NCBI GenBank assembly: GCA_964470345.1
Contig: CAYYBE010000001.1
Span: 1 to 64,000, forward strand
Source: CAYYBE01 sp964470345
GTDB lineage: Bacteria > Babelota > Babeliae > Babelales > Babelaceae
Length of the DNA: 64,000 nt
Direction: 5' to 3'
Shown here one piece after another: positions 43,519 to 52,503 of this stretch (the stretch's first letter is position 1; each line of letters opens with the position of its first letter). Position numbers and translations under genes: made by a program. The notes beneath the pieces were generated by a model, which did no database searches, was not told the DNA's origin, and worked only from the letters and a program-made list of their open reading frames with translations.

Positions 43519-44532
43519 TTACCTGTGCAACGGATGTTCTGCAAATCCCACAAATTGGCACTCTGCTTGGGGGATGATGTTGAATTCCTTTTGGACGAGT
43601 TCCTGCATGGTGCGGGCGAGGTTAATAACGTCAGTGCTTGTTGCCCCATCTCTGGTGACAAGCATGTTGGCATGTTGGTAGGAGATGAGGGCGCCGCCGA
43701 CGGCAAGATTTCCCTTAATACCCAGTTTGTCCAGGTAATAAGCGATGTAGATCATCTTTTTGCCATTACTTTCGATCGTGACTTCTTCGGGGAAAAAGTT
43801 TCTAAAGAAACTGCCGCAGGTATTTTTATTGGGATAACGACTTACCCGATGGCGAATAATCTCGACCGAGCGCCCTTTGGCGTAGGCTGCGGTTGTAGGG
43901 TCAACCTGCTTGAGGGCAAATGTTGCTGAAAGCAGGTAATGGCGTTGGTCATGGAGTTTGGAGTAGTCATAACCGAAGTTGAACCACTCTTTGCTGACCG
44001 TTTCGATAGCTCCCGTTTGGTTATCAATAACCTGAGCACTTACAAGAAAGTTGCTTAAAAAGAACTGAAAGTAATGGATATTGATAAAGACCGATCCACC
44101 AACAGTGCCTGGAATGCCACTAAATTCTTCTAATCCGCAAAGATTAAGTTCAAGGCAATGCTTTATGAGATCTGGGACTTTAACCCCAGCCTCTGCGCAA
44201 ATATATGCAGTATTTGGTTCTGCTGTTGCAGGTAGGTCAGTGCTTGGAAGTTGGGTGACTTTGGTTAATTGGGGTCTGATGACCAGCCCGTTATAGCCAT
44301 TGTCACTGATCAGGATATTAGCCCCTTCGCCCAAAATAAAAATAGGCAGCTGTTCTTGGTGCGCCCACATAACCGCTTGTTGAAACTCTTCGGCCGTTGT
44401 TGGTTCGCTATACCAGCGTGCGGGGCCGCCGGTGCGGAACCAGTTCTTGTCAGCAAGAGGGATGTTTTCTTGAATGTGGTCTGGTAGCGGGAAACGGCAG
44501 GTGAGGGTTTGGGGTTGTGGGTGAAGTTCCAC
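43519..44532 (-). CDS. murB: UDP-N-acetylenolpyruvoylglucosamine reductase
   Basis: Flavoenzyme making UDP-MurNAc, 337 residues. NWFRTGGPARWYSEP starts the FAD domain; GEGANILISDNGYNG and FSGIPGTVGGSVFINI bind FAD and substrate. The catalytic serine region is CGSFFRNF (usual form GSFFKNP) and the end block PQAECQFVGF carries the final Glu. The insertion YFQFFLSNFLVSAQVID matches type I MurB. The start is GTG 44532; no ATG alternative upstream and only a weak GAAAG ribosome site. Translation may start less efficiently than for its neighbours. Confidence 0.94.
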   Translation of the reverse strand: MELHPQPQTLTCRFPLPDHIQENIPLADKNWFRTGGPARWYSEPTTAEEFQQAVMWAHQEQLPIFILGEGANILISDNGYNGLVIRPQLTKVTQLPSTDLPATAEPNTAYICAEAGVKVPDLIKHCLELNLCGLEEFSGIPGTVGGSVFINIHYFQFFLSNFLVSAQVIDNQTGAIETVSKEWFNFGYDYSKLHDQRHYLLSATFALKQVDPTTAAYAKGRSVEIIRHRVSRYPNKNTCGSFFRNFFPEEVTIESNGKKMIYIAYYLDKLGIKGNLAVGGALISYQHANMLVTRDGATSTDVINLARTMQELVQKEFNIIPQAECQFVGFAEHPLHR

Positions 44533-44703
44533 GGTTATGCTTTCAGTGCTAAGGTTTTTTGATCTTAACCAGCATAGAAAAAAATGGGGGGGAAGAGAAG
44601 TTTTTAGGGGTGCAGGATTGATTAAGAACTCTTGAGGGTACGGGAAGCGGCGTGCTACGCTCGTTGTAGTAAGTTCTTATCGTTATACAAAGAGGAGAAT
44701 GTC

Positions 44704-44895
44704 GTGGAAAAGCGTATGTATTGGCTTGTCGGAGCAGTTGTGATAATCGTTCTTGCAGTTGCGGTTTGGTTTAAGTATGCACAAGGGTACGACAACGATT
44801 ATCTGCCAGCAATAGGAACGAGCAGTCTCAACCCTGCAGATCCTACACCAGCACGGTTTATGCCGAAACCAGGAGAACCTGGATATAACGGCTAA
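44704..44895 (+). CDS. Small single-pass membrane protein
   Basis: 63 residues from GTG 44704, which has AGGAG seven bases upstream; ATG 44716 is the alternative. One membrane helix (YWLVGAVVIIVLAVAVWFKY) and a short Pro/Asp-rich outer part (SLNPADPTPARF, KPGEPGYNG). No family recognised. It lies alone between divergent murB and the Sel1 gene. The 54-residue protein at 52304 has a similar plan. Confidence 0.68.
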   Translation: MEKRMYWLVGAVVIIVLAVAVWFKYAQGYDNDYLPAIGTSSLNPADPTPARFMPKPGEPGYNG

Positions 44896-44932
44896 GGTTT
44901 ATTGCGTATGACCGTGAATAGTGAATAAAGAG

Positions 44933-44965
44933 CGCTCCATCAAAGCTTTATGCCGTGGTGGAGCG
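44933..44965 (+). terminator. Weak terminator after the small membrane gene
   Basis: CGCTCCA / TGGAGCG perfect 7-bp stem, 19-base loop, followed by TTAGCTTTT. Just downstream is TTGACA (44973-44978) with a poor minus-10 (TAGGAT, 44995-45000), a possible promoter for the Sel1 gene. Confidence 0.5.
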
Positions 44966-45080
44966 TTAGCTTTTGACAGTTCGCTGTTCTGTTGTAGGAT
45001 TATTGATAGACAGGAAATGCTGCCAAGCAGTGGCAGTCTTACCAGCAAAGTTCTCTGACAGTATATGCGAGAGGTCTCTT

Positions 45081-45884
45081 ATGATACACAATAATTCTCT
45101 GTTACTCATCTTTATGGCAACCCTTGCAACTACGGGCAGCCTTTGTGCTTCACAGTTGCGTCATAGAGCCGTTCCCGGCTTTTCGGCCTCATCTTCTTCT
45201 GTAACAGGCGGTGTAGCGGGATCTGCGACATCGCAATCACGCAGTGCTGTAGCTTCGGTATCCAGTGATTCTGCTACAATACTTGCTGATAAAATTTTTA
45301 GCCTAGGAAAGCATTATTTGGGTCAAGGTAAGGCACCGGTTGCCGTTTTCTTGTTTCAACAAGCTTCTGAGTTAGACAACGCGAAGGCATTTGCTTATCT
45401 GGGCGATATTTTTCGTCGTGCAGAAGGGGTTCAACGTGATGATAAACGAGCGTTGGAATATTATGAATGTGCCGCAAAAGCAGGAATCGATGATGTGTAC
45501 TCAGAAATTGGGACAATGTATTTAACTGGTGGAGATGGTGTAACACAAAGTACGGAAAATGCTCTGTGCGCTTTTCAAAAAGGTTCTGCAAAAGGAGATC
45601 TGTGGAGTACGTATTATTTAGGACATCTGTATCTTAACGGTGCTGTTGATATGGAAAAGGACGGTGTGCGCGCTGTTAAATGTTTTGAAGCGGTAATAAC
45701 TGCTTTGTCAGGTAAGGTAAAACTTGATGGTTCACTCAAAGGACTTCTTGCAGATGCCTATTATGGTTGTTTTTACTTGTATGAAAATGGCATCGGCGTG
45801 GAAAAAGATCAAAAACGCTCGCGGGAGTATGCCTATAAAGCTGCACAAAACGGAAGCATGGAGGCTCGCGATTTCTTGTTATGA
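45081..45884 (+). CDS. Exported Sel1-repeat protein
   Basis: 267 residues from ATG 45081 (GAGAGGT upstream); the TTG frame start at 44973 is inside the promoter region. Signal peptide ending near GSLCAS, a Ser/Val-rich linker, then about four Sel1-like helical repeats: AFAYLGDIFRRAEGVQRDDK, VYSEIGTMYLTGGDGVTQST, STYYLGHLYLNGAVDMEKDG, and YGCFYLYENGIGVEKDQKRS. Sel1 proteins are scaffolds, and exported ones often act in host interaction in intracellular bacteria. Target unknown. Confidence 0.88.
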   Translation: MIHNNSLLLIFMATLATTGSLCASQLRHRAVPGFSASSSSVTGGVAGSATSQSRSAVASVSSDSATILADKIFSLGKHYLGQGKAPVAVFLFQQASELDNAKAFAYLGDIFRRAEGVQRDDKRALEYYECAAKAGIDDVYSEIGTMYLTGGDGVTQSTENALCAFQKGSAKGDLWSTYYLGHLYLNGAVDMEKDGVRAVKCFEAVITALSGKVKLDGSLKGLLADAYYGCFYLYENGIGVEKDQKRSREYAYKAAQNGSMEARDFLL

Positions 45885-45995
45885 TGCGATACGCGTTCTA
45901 ACTTATTTGCCGATTTATCGCTTTTCTCTTATCCTACAAAGAGTACAATAGTGGAGTCTGAAGCTCCCAATATTCTTTGATGAGGACATGTCCCT

Positions 45996-48344
45996 ATGAA
46001 GTTATCCCTTGCTTGGCTGCTTGAGCATATCCAAGAACAAAAAACCGTTCAAACTGCTTCCCCGGAATTTCTTAATTCTCTTGCCGATCGACTGAGTGTG
46101 CAAGTGGTTGAAATAGAGGGGTATGACCGGGTAGAGCTCGATCTTGAGCAGTTTACACTCGCCCGTTTTGTCGCGCGTAAGGGAGCTGATATAACCTGGG
46201 CAAGTCCAGAGCTTAAGAAAGAATTTGTTTTACCAACTCGTACCACGAGTGGAGCTGGTTACTGCTTACTCGTAAAAGAGGGAAAGTCATACCGCTATGC
46301 AACCTATGCTGACGTTCATAGTCCAAAAGAAGGGCTTTTCCCTGAATTATGGTGTCCTGTGGAAGAAGAAGCGGGTGGCTGGAAAAGCAAAGTTGATCAA
46401 GTAGATTACCTTTTGACGATTGATAATAAGGCGATAACCCATCGAGCTGACTTATGGGGACATCGTGGCTTTGCGCGGGAAGTGGCAGTACTGTTTGGAT
46501 TGCATCTTGTGCCGGAAGAGGAGCTGCATAAACCGATACCGATTAAGCACTTTGTTGACCGAAGCCGTGTTTCCAAAGAGATGCCCTATGAGATCGTTAT
46601 TGATGGAAAGCTCTGTGATCGCTTAGCGTTAAGTCAAGTGAGCGTGCAAAATCTTGCTCTTTCAGTTCCCTGGATGGCAATTCGGCTTGCCAGGGTTGAT
46701 GTTCGTCCTTTCAATGTTCTTGTTGATATCACCAATTACGTTATGTACGATATCGGCCAACCGATGCATGCCTTTGATGTGGCCAATGTTAAGGGATCTT
46801 TGTTTCAAGCACGACCTGCTCACCCGGGAGAGCAGCTTACGTTGCTTGATGGTCAAACGATTACGATGACGGCTGATGATTGCGTGATTGCTGATGCGCA
46901 AAAGCCGTTAGCCTTGGCCGGTGTTATGGGTGGATCCCACAGCGGTGTTTCTGAATCAACCAGAACGGTATTACTTGAGTCAGCACATTTTAATGCTGAT
47001 CATATCCGTGCAACAGCTTTACGCTATAAACATCGTACCGAAGCTTCTGCTCGCTTTGAGAAAAATCTTGATCCACATCAAAATACCTTTGCACTTGCTC
47101 GCTTCTTATTCTTGCTGAACCGCTTAGAAGTTCCCTATGAGGCCGCCTCAGAAATTGTTTCGGTTGGACGTTTGGTGCAAGAGCCGCAGATTTCGTTTAC
47201 CCATGATTTTTTGGTCGAACGACTTGGTATGGAGGTGCCATCAGAGCATGTAGAATCCCTCCTGAAAAAATTTGGATTTGGCGTTACCGCCATACAAGAT
47301 ACTAAGCGGGGCTGCACCTATACACTTTCAGTACCGTTATATCGTGGCATGCGGGACATTACCTGCGCTGCCGATATTGTTGAGGAAATTGCGCGTATAC
47401 ACGGGTATAACTCGTTTACTCACCATCTTCCTACGCGGGTGATGCGCCCCTTTTCTTGGAAAGTTCCGATGACCACACGGGCTATTAAGCGTCACTGTGC
47501 TTTTAGTATTGGCATGCATGAGGTGCACAATTATGCGTTGTATCATGAAGAAGTGCTACGTCAACTTGCGTACCAACCAGTCAATACGATTGCAGTAAAA
47601 AATCCGGTTTCAGAACAACAGCGTCGTTTGGTGACGTCACTTGTTCCTCATCTTGTGATGAATGTACAAGAAAATCTTCCCGGCCAAGAGATTATTCGCT
47701 TGTTCGAATTGAATAAGATTTTTTCTTTGAACGCTGATGGCAGTGTCTGCGAAAAGAAATCGCTTGCCCTTATCTTTTTTACCTACAAAGGTTCCTATGA
47801 TTTCTATGAGGGAAAGGCAGCAGTTTCTTCATTGTTTGATATGCTTTCGCTCTTAGTTACGTGGGAAAAACCAACGCAGAGTCTGCAGCCATGGTACTTA
47901 CCTGAACAGACAGCTCAGCTTATGCACCAGGGAAAAGTTCTCGGGCATGCAGGTGCTCTTTCTCCTTCGATGATACGTCTGTTTGGAGAAGGAGAGGGAT
48001 TTGTGGTTGAACTGGATGCAGATTATCTATGTGCCTACGCTGCTCCTACGCCTCAGTATCATTCGGTTTCCAAATATCAAACCGTTGATCTTGATATGAG
48101 CTTGTTAATTCCGCGAGCGGTTACCGTTGATGCGGTGAAACAGGCGCTTGCTCAAGCTGATGGAAGAATTATTGCGGTCATGTTGCGTGACTTCTTTGAA
48201 AAGGATGCGTGGCCAGACCACCGTTCTATTACGTTACGCTTTACGATTAGTGATATGAACAAGACGCTGAGCAAAGAAGATATTGATGACGTATGGTCAA
48301 GCGTAAGCAGTGCGGTGATTGCGTTGGGAGCACAAATTCGATGA
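45996..48344 (+). CDS. pheT: Phenylalanyl-tRNA synthetase beta subunit
   Basis: 782 residues. Full bacterial architecture: N-terminal MKLSLAWLLEHI, the EMAP-like region, B3/4 domain with NVLVDITNYVMYDIGQPMHAFD and the editing pocket, B5 domain, catalytic-like core and the C-terminal FDX-ACB anticodon domain (VSKYQTVDLDMSLLIPR). pheS, nearly always directly upstream, is not here; a Sel1 gene takes its place. The stop overlaps lspA by ATGA. GAGGAC lies 11 bases before ATG. Confidence 0.96.
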   Translation: MKLSLAWLLEHIQEQKTVQTASPEFLNSLADRLSVQVVEIEGYDRVELDLEQFTLARFVARKGADITWASPELKKEFVLPTRTTSGAGYCLLVKEGKSYRYATYADVHSPKEGLFPELWCPVEEEAGGWKSKVDQVDYLLTIDNKAITHRADLWGHRGFAREVAVLFGLHLVPEEELHKPIPIKHFVDRSRVSKEMPYEIVIDGKLCDRLALSQVSVQNLALSVPWMAIRLARVDVRPFNVLVDITNYVMYDIGQPMHAFDVANVKGSLFQARPAHPGEQLTLLDGQTITMTADDCVIADAQKPLALAGVMGGSHSGVSESTRTVLLESAHFNADHIRATALRYKHRTEASARFEKNLDPHQNTFALARFLFLLNRLEVPYEAASEIVSVGRLVQEPQISFTHDFLVERLGMEVPSEHVESLLKKFGFGVTAIQDTKRGCTYTLSVPLYRGMRDITCAADIVEEIARIHGYNSFTHHLPTRVMRPFSWKVPMTTRAIKRHCAFSIGMHEVHNYALYHEEVLRQLAYQPVNTIAVKNPVSEQQRRLVTSLVPHLVMNVQENLPGQEIIRLFELNKIFSLNADGSVCEKKSLALIFFTYKGSYDFYEGKAAVSSLFDMLSLLVTWEKPTQSLQPWYLPEQTAQLMHQGKVLGHAGALSPSMIRLFGEGEGFVVELDADYLCAYAAPTPQYHSVSKYQTVDLDMSLLIPRAVTVDAVKQALAQADGRIIAVMLRDFFEKDAWPDHRSITLRFTISDMNKTLSKEDIDDVWSSVSSAVIALGAQIR

Positions 48345-48808
48345 TTACGAAAAAACAATGGTGGAGTGCCGGAATCTTTTTTAGTTTCGTTCTTTTGCTT
48401 GATCGAGTGACCAAGGTATGGGCGTTATTCGCTTGTCAGTCCGAACGGGAAATAACATCCTTTTTGACAACCAAGTGTATGCTGAATCGCGGTATTTCTT
48501 GGGGACTTTTCCATTCTGAGAACGTCTATGTTTTTGCTCTTGTTTCCCTAGTGATAGCACTGTTTATTGGCATCTTTGTCTGGTGGGTCTATCGGTATGT
48601 ACATACCTTTGGCTCGCTGACTGGTGTGTCGCTGGTACTTGCAGGAGCAGTTAGTAATCTTTTTGACCGAGTTTGGTACAGCGGTGTCATCGACTTTATC
48701 GTAGTGAGTTACGGCTCATGGACCTTTCCCGTTTTTAATATTGCTGATGTTGCTATTTGTTGTGGCGTTTTTATTCTTTTCCTGACGTCGGCTGGAGATG
48801 AAGTATGA
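48341..48808 (+). CDS. lspA: Lipoprotein signal peptidase
   Basis: 155 residues from ATG 48341, whose ATGA is shared with the pheT stop; a longer frame lies inside pheT. Four membrane segments. Aspartyl protease residues: D in NLFDRVWYSGVIDFI and D in FNIADVAI; CMLNRGISWG matches the N-R-G(x)SFG-type region. Removes signal peptides from prolipoproteins in the inner membrane, matching the lipobox proteins in this window (10074, 25957, 50043). The initial D in LLDRVTKVWA is also typical. Confidence 0.95.
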   Translation: MITKKQWWSAGIFFSFVLLLDRVTKVWALFACQSEREITSFLTTKCMLNRGISWGLFHSENVYVFALVSLVIALFIGIFVWWVYRYVHTFGSLTGVSLVLAGAVSNLFDRVWYSGVIDFIVVSYGSWTFPVFNIADVAICCGVFILFLTSAGDEV

Positions 48809-49266
48809 CACGGCATGCGTTTCTTATTGCTATGAAGCGGGTTGCAACGCTTGGTTCGATAGGGTATATGCCCGGGTCTGGCACGATGGCTACACTCGTT
48901 ACGTTGCCTGCTGTTATGCTTTTAAAATATTTTGGTTTTTCCTATCGCACTGAGCTCTTTATTGTGCTTGGCGCTACGGTACTGCTTACACTTGCCGTAC
49001 ATTTTGCCCTCTATCTTTTCCCCTTTACCAATGACCCGCGTCAAATTGTGGCGGACGAAGTCGTAGGATGTTTATGGGCATTTTGTGGTACGGCACTGAC
49101 GTTCAAAAAGCTCATATGGGGTTTTCTGTTCTTTCGTATCTTCGATATTGTCAAACCGTTTGGAATTAGGTCGTGTGAAAAAGCTCCGGGGGTCTGGGGA
49201 ATCATGCTCGATGATATTGTTGCCGGTGCGTATGCTTCACTCTGTTTGTTACTATTTTTCGCATGA
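48805..49266 (+). CDS. pgpA: Phosphatidylglycerophosphatase A
   Basis: 153 residues. Family motifs: GYMPGSGTMATL, DPRQIVADEVVGCLWAF and RIFDIVKPFGIRSCEK, then GVWGIMLDDIVAGAYA. Dephosphorylates phosphatidylglycerol phosphate, giving phosphatidylglycerol, which is also the lipid donor for lipoprotein maturation upstream of LspA. Both ends overlap neighbours by ATGA. The membrane protein has three or four helices. Confidence 0.95.
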   Translation: MTRHAFLIAMKRVATLGSIGYMPGSGTMATLVTLPAVMLLKYFGFSYRTELFIVLGATVLLTLAVHFALYLFPFTNDPRQIVADEVVGCLWAFCGTALTFKKLIWGFLFFRIFDIVKPFGIRSCEKAPGVWGIMLDDIVAGAYASLCLLLFFA

Positions 49267-49922
49267 ATTTCGTTGCTTTTCTTAAAAATTCGTTAGGGCT
49301 GTGCGTAGCTCCTGCCCACTGTTCATTTTGTCGCGCAAATCTTTCGGAGCGTTTTCCGTTATGTGACCATTGTCTACACAAAATTCATCCGGTGCTTGCA
49401 GCTTCACTGCAAATTTCACAATCGCGCCGTATGAGTGTCTATGCCATGGGCGCTTATGAAGAGCCATTAAAGTCGCTTATCGTTGCTAAGCATGGAAGTA
49501 ATGTGGCAGCAGCCACGCAACTGGGTACGTTAATGGCGCATCATTTTGCTTCGTATACAATCGCCTGTGATCTATTGGTTCCTGTACCACTCCACTGGCG
49601 TCGTTATGCAGCACGCGGGTATAACCAAGCGGAAATTATGGCGCAAGAATTGGGCCGTTGTTGGAATGTGCCGGTTGTTAATCTGTTACAACGCAAGCGA
49701 CATACAGCACTCCAAGTAACGCAAGAGGTGCATAAACGACAAGAAAATGTACATGAAGCGTTTACGATAGTCGATGAGTTAGCGCAGATATATCGAGATA
49801 AACACATAGTATTGGTTGATGATTTGCTGACGACCGGATCGACATTGGGGGCGGCGGGCCGTGCAGTTGCCCGTATACAACCAGCGTCACTCTCAGCCGT
49901 CGTTGCTTGTAGAGTTGTGTAA
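49263..49922 (+). CDS. comF: ComF-like phosphoribosyltransferase-fold protein
   Basis: 219 residues. N-terminal zinc cysteines (CSFCRANLS, CDHC), then a PRT domain with LLVPVPLHWRRYAARGYNQA and the PRPP motif VLVDDLLTTGSTL. ComF takes part in DNA uptake in naturally competent bacteria; it binds helicase ComFA or related partners. No other competence gene is visible here. Starts in the ATGA overlap with pgpA and ends the operon. Confidence 0.93.
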   Translation: MNFVAFLKNSLGLCVAPAHCSFCRANLSERFPLCDHCLHKIHPVLAASLQISQSRRMSVYAMGAYEEPLKSLIVAKHGSNVAAATQLGTLMAHHFASYTIACDLLVPVPLHWRRYAARGYNQAEIMAQELGRCWNVPVVNLLQRKRHTALQVTQEVHKRQENVHEAFTIVDELAQIYRDKHIVLVDDLLTTGSTLGAAGRAVARIQPASLSAVVACRVV

Positions 49923-49981
49923 CATGTATCTTTTACTCTGTCCAGACGTAAATTTTTTTGCATCTCTGCCTAAGTTGTGGT

Positions 49982-50026
49982 AACCTACACACTGTTCGTT
50001 GACAAGTAGGTTGTTTATAATTTTTT
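49982..50026 (+). terminator. Hairpin with U-run ahead of the lipoprotein gene
   Basis: AACCTAC (49982-49988) and GTAGGTT (50006-50012), 17-base loop that contains TTGACA, then TTTATAA and a T7 run (50020-50026). Could end the comF operon or act as an operator over a promoter of the next gene. Confidence 0.5.
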
Positions 50027-50042
50027 TCAGAAGAGGTATTCA

Positions 50043-51038
50043 ATGAAGGTAACATCTTCTTTCCTTAGTATTACATTGCTTTGTTCTGCACTTGCTATGC
50101 TGCCTGGATGCGGTGTGGTTGATTGGTTCAAATCAAAAATGTCATGCAAGAGCTGTGCTTCTGGCGCAGTAAAACCAAATGAACCAGTTATTACCTTTAG
50201 TGGTAAGTCTGTTGTAACTGCAGAAGAATTTAAGAACAAGCTCCAAGCAATTTACGCAGCACGTCCTGGAATTGAATCAATTATTGCTCAAATGTCCGAC
50301 GAAGAGCAATTAAAGATTTATAAGCAACTTGCTGACGGAATTGTAGCCGAACAATTGATCCTTGAATACGTAAAACGTCAAGGTTTGGAAAAGGCTCCTG
50401 AATATAAAGAAGCTGTAGAACAAGGTCAAAAACAAGTAGTTTGCGATGTCTCTGTTCGAGCATTCCAAACACAAATGGCCAAAGAAATGCAAGAAATGGT
50501 TGCAAAGATTGACGAAAAGCAAGCCAGTGAATTCTATGCAGCAAACCGTGATAAAATGGCAATCTTCCAACAACAACCATTCACGGTAAAGCCAGGTCGT
50601 ACAATTGTAATGGCATCTGTCGGATTTAAGACAGTAGCTGATGCAAATAAGGCCATGGCAAATCCAGCCGCATTGAAGTCATTAGATGTATCTTCACCTG
50701 AAGGTTACAAACTTCGCGCTGCTGTTGCTGCAATGAAGGGTTCTGCTGAAGTCGTTAAAGCTGCAGACAAATTCTATGCTGTAAAAATCAAAGAAAAGCT
50801 TGCTCCAGAATTTGCTAAGTTTGATGATGTAAAAGACATGGTCAAACAAGCTATGGTACAAGAAAAGATGCCAGCCATCTATAATGAAAAAATGGAAAAC
50901 CTGAAGAAAGAATGCAAGGTTTCCGTTAACGAAGAGTTCTTAAAATCATTTGTCATCAAAAAAGAACAACCTGCTGCGCAACAAGAACAAATGCCAGCTC
51001 CTGAAGCTCCTAAGGCACCAGCAGTTAAGGCTGCGTAG
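50043..51038 (+). CDS. SurA-like lipoprotein, probably highly expressed
   Basis: 331 residues. Lipobox signal LAMLPGCG, AAGAGGTATTC before ATG. After a Cys/Lys-rich linker, FSGKSVVTAEEFKNKLQAIY and DGIVAEQLILEYVKRQGLEK match the N-terminal SurA/trigger-factor-like chaperone region; no PPIase domain is obvious. The C-terminus is Pro/Ala/Gln-rich. Almost every glutamine codon is CAA and lysine is mostly AAA/AAG in fixed contexts, unlike neighbours; strong codon bias suggests high expression. Likely an abundant periplasmic-side chaperone. Related to the next gene. Confidence 0.82.
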   Translation: MKVTSSFLSITLLCSALAMLPGCGVVDWFKSKMSCKSCASGAVKPNEPVITFSGKSVVTAEEFKNKLQAIYAARPGIESIIAQMSDEEQLKIYKQLADGIVAEQLILEYVKRQGLEKAPEYKEAVEQGQKQVVCDVSVRAFQTQMAKEMQEMVAKIDEKQASEFYAANRDKMAIFQQQPFTVKPGRTIVMASVGFKTVADANKAMANPAALKSLDVSSPEGYKLRAAVAAMKGSAEVVKAADKFYAVKIKEKLAPEFAKFDDVKDMVKQAMVQEKMPAIYNEKMENLKKECKVSVNEEFLKSFVIKKEQPAAQQEQMPAPEAPKAPAVKAA

Positions 51039-51064
51039 GTAGGAAGTCTACTTTTGTCAAGAAC

Positions 51065-51098
51065 ATGAGGGAGTTTGGTTTAAACCAAATTCCCTCAT
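51065..51098 (+). terminator. Terminator after the SurA-like lipoprotein gene
   Basis: ATGAGGGA.TTTGG / CCAAA.TCCCTCAT around GTTTAAAC, 34 bases, followed by TTATTTA. It lies only 17 bases before the next start, so it may lower rather than stop expression of that gene. Confidence 0.75.
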
Positions 51099-51114
51099 TT
51101 ATTTAGGGAGATAT

Positions 51115-51993
51115 ATGACTATGCAACAAATTAAATGGGCTCTTTTAGGGTTCGGTATAGCGATCGGCACCAACGTATACGGACGAGTGCCGCGTGAGTA
51201 TGTCCTTGATGAGATCATAGAAACTCTGTACCATCCTGAAGGAACTGAAATTATTTTGCTTTCAGATACAACAACAGGGCTTGAGGGAAAAGAGCGCTCG
51301 TTGCATGATCTTGAGCTTGAAACGTTAACCTATCTTGATGCTAAAAAACTTAAAGGTATCGTGGTTTCTGAAGACGATATTGATCGCTTTATTGCCCAAT
51401 TACAAAAGCAAAACAATTGGACCCGAGCTGATATTGAAGATTTTTTTAAAGAGCACGGATATTCGTTTGAAGAAGGGCGTGATTTAATCAGAAGAAAGCA
51501 GATGGTCAATCAGATGATTGATTATAAGGTTCGCTCTGACAAAGCAATGGCCGTTTCTTTAGACGAAGCACAAGCGATCTATGACCAACATCCACGGGAA
51601 GAAGAGGCTACCTATACGCTTGCTATTGGATTTGCACCAAGTAATCTTTATACGCTTGCTCAGCTCAATAAAGCTGTTGAAAAAAACATGCCTCTTGAAA
51701 AAATCGAGTGGGATGAGCCGTTTGTTCGCAAAGAAAGTGACCTACCTAAAGATCGTAAATTTATTGCCAAACGTTCGGTTGGGCATGTTGTTTTGGTTGA
51801 GCCGGTTGAAGGTGGTTTTGAGCTGACAAAGCTTGTTGAAAAAACACCAAAACGGCAGATTCCGTTTGATGAGTGTTCTGCCGAGATCATTAATAAGATT
51901 CGCCAAGAGCGTTTTGAGTCAGTGCTTAAAAAGTACGAAAATGAACTCGAGGCCGATCCGGTGGTCTATAAAGAAAAATATACCAAGAAATAG
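51115..51993 (+). CDS. Periplasmic SurA-like protein
   Basis: 292 residues, AGGGAG before ATG. Signal peptide (WALLGFGIAIGTNVYG) without a lipobox. Helical region YLDAKKLKGIVVSEDDIDRF, QNNWTRADIEDFFKEHGYSF and LIRRKQMVNQMIDYKVR is the SurA N-terminal chaperone pattern; the following segment may be a degenerate parvulin domain (GHVVLVEPVEGGFELTKLVE). Probably assists outer-membrane protein folding together with the lipoprotein upstream. Ends at a strong terminator. Confidence 0.82.
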   Translation: MTMQQIKWALLGFGIAIGTNVYGRVPREYVLDEIIETLYHPEGTEIILLSDTTTGLEGKERSLHDLELETLTYLDAKKLKGIVVSEDDIDRFIAQLQKQNNWTRADIEDFFKEHGYSFEEGRDLIRRKQMVNQMIDYKVRSDKAMAVSLDEAQAIYDQHPREEEATYTLAIGFAPSNLYTLAQLNKAVEKNMPLEKIEWDEPFVRKESDLPKDRKFIAKRSVGHVVLVEPVEGGFELTKLVEKTPKRQIPFDECSAEIINKIRQERFESVLKKYENELEADPVVYKEKYTKK

Positions 51994-52020
51994 AATACTT
52001 TATCGCTTCGATTTAAGATG

Positions 52021-52046
52021 CCCCGCACAAACTGCGGGGTTTTTTA
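52021..52046 (+). terminator. Rho-independent terminator of the SurA-like gene
   Basis: CCCCGCA / TGCGGGG, 5-base loop, followed by TTTTTTT. Confidence 0.93.
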
Positions 52047-52139
52047 TTATTTGATGGGTAATGTGAAGAAGTTTTATATTATTTTTTAAGAGCCACCAGG
52101 TTAGCGTTAATTATGCATCAAGCATATTTTAGGTGATTT

Positions 52140-52169
52140 TTGCATTTTCAAAATGGTTGTCTTTATAAT
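52140..52169 (+). promoter_or_regulatory. Promoter ahead of the 54-residue membrane gene
   Basis: TTGCAT, 18-base spacer, TATAAT; leader of about 128 bases. The 310-base gap 51994-52303 holds only the terminator, this promoter and the TTGCAA cluster. Confidence 0.55.
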
Positions 52170-52195
52170 AAGCCCGTATTAACAATGTTTTTTTA

Positions 52196-52220
52196 TTGCA
52201 ATTCTTTTGCAACTTTGCAA
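52196..52220. promoter_or_regulatory. Cluster of three TTGCAA palindromes
   Basis: TTGCAA at 52196, 52207 and 52215, spaced 11 and 8 bases, just downstream of the promoter at 52140-52169. Could be a repressor-binding cluster; could also be chance in AT-rich DNA. Confidence 0.3.
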
Positions 52221-52303
52221 AATTGCCCCTCTTCAAAACAGTGAGCTAGGCATAGTACAGTGCTAGTAGATAGGATGTTTGAAGCAGTGCAAGGAGTTAT
52301 GTG

Positions 52304-52468
52304 ATGAATAAATACGTGGTTGTATGGGTAGCTATCATGATAACAATTATGGTAGCTCTGATGTTTCTTAAGGTTGAAAAAACGGAAAGTACCTATGGGA
52401 TGGTGGCAAATATGTCAGAGGATTCTGAGTGGGATCGTGAAGGGATGAGTCCTATTCACTGGCGCTAA
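52304..52468 (+). CDS. 54-residue single-pass membrane protein
   Basis: ATG 52304 with AAGGAG upstream. One membrane helix (YVVVWVAIMITIMVALMFL), then an acidic, Met-rich tail (TYGMVANMSEDSEWDREG) ending SPIHWR. No family recognised. It converges with the two micro-peptide genes at 52504-52852. It may belong to that locus or be an unrelated small membrane protein. Confidence 0.65.
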   Translation: MNKYVVVWVAIMITIMVALMFLKVEKTESTYGMVANMSEDSEWDREGMSPIHWR

Positions 52469-52503
52469 GGGAGTGCGATGTGGGTGTAGAGAGGATAAGA
52501 AGG

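Noticed and set aside
52240..52280. Sequence resembling a synthetic constitutive promoter (TACAGTGCTAG)
   Set aside because: Only a partial match, no TTGACA at the right distance; chance similarity, not vector contamination.
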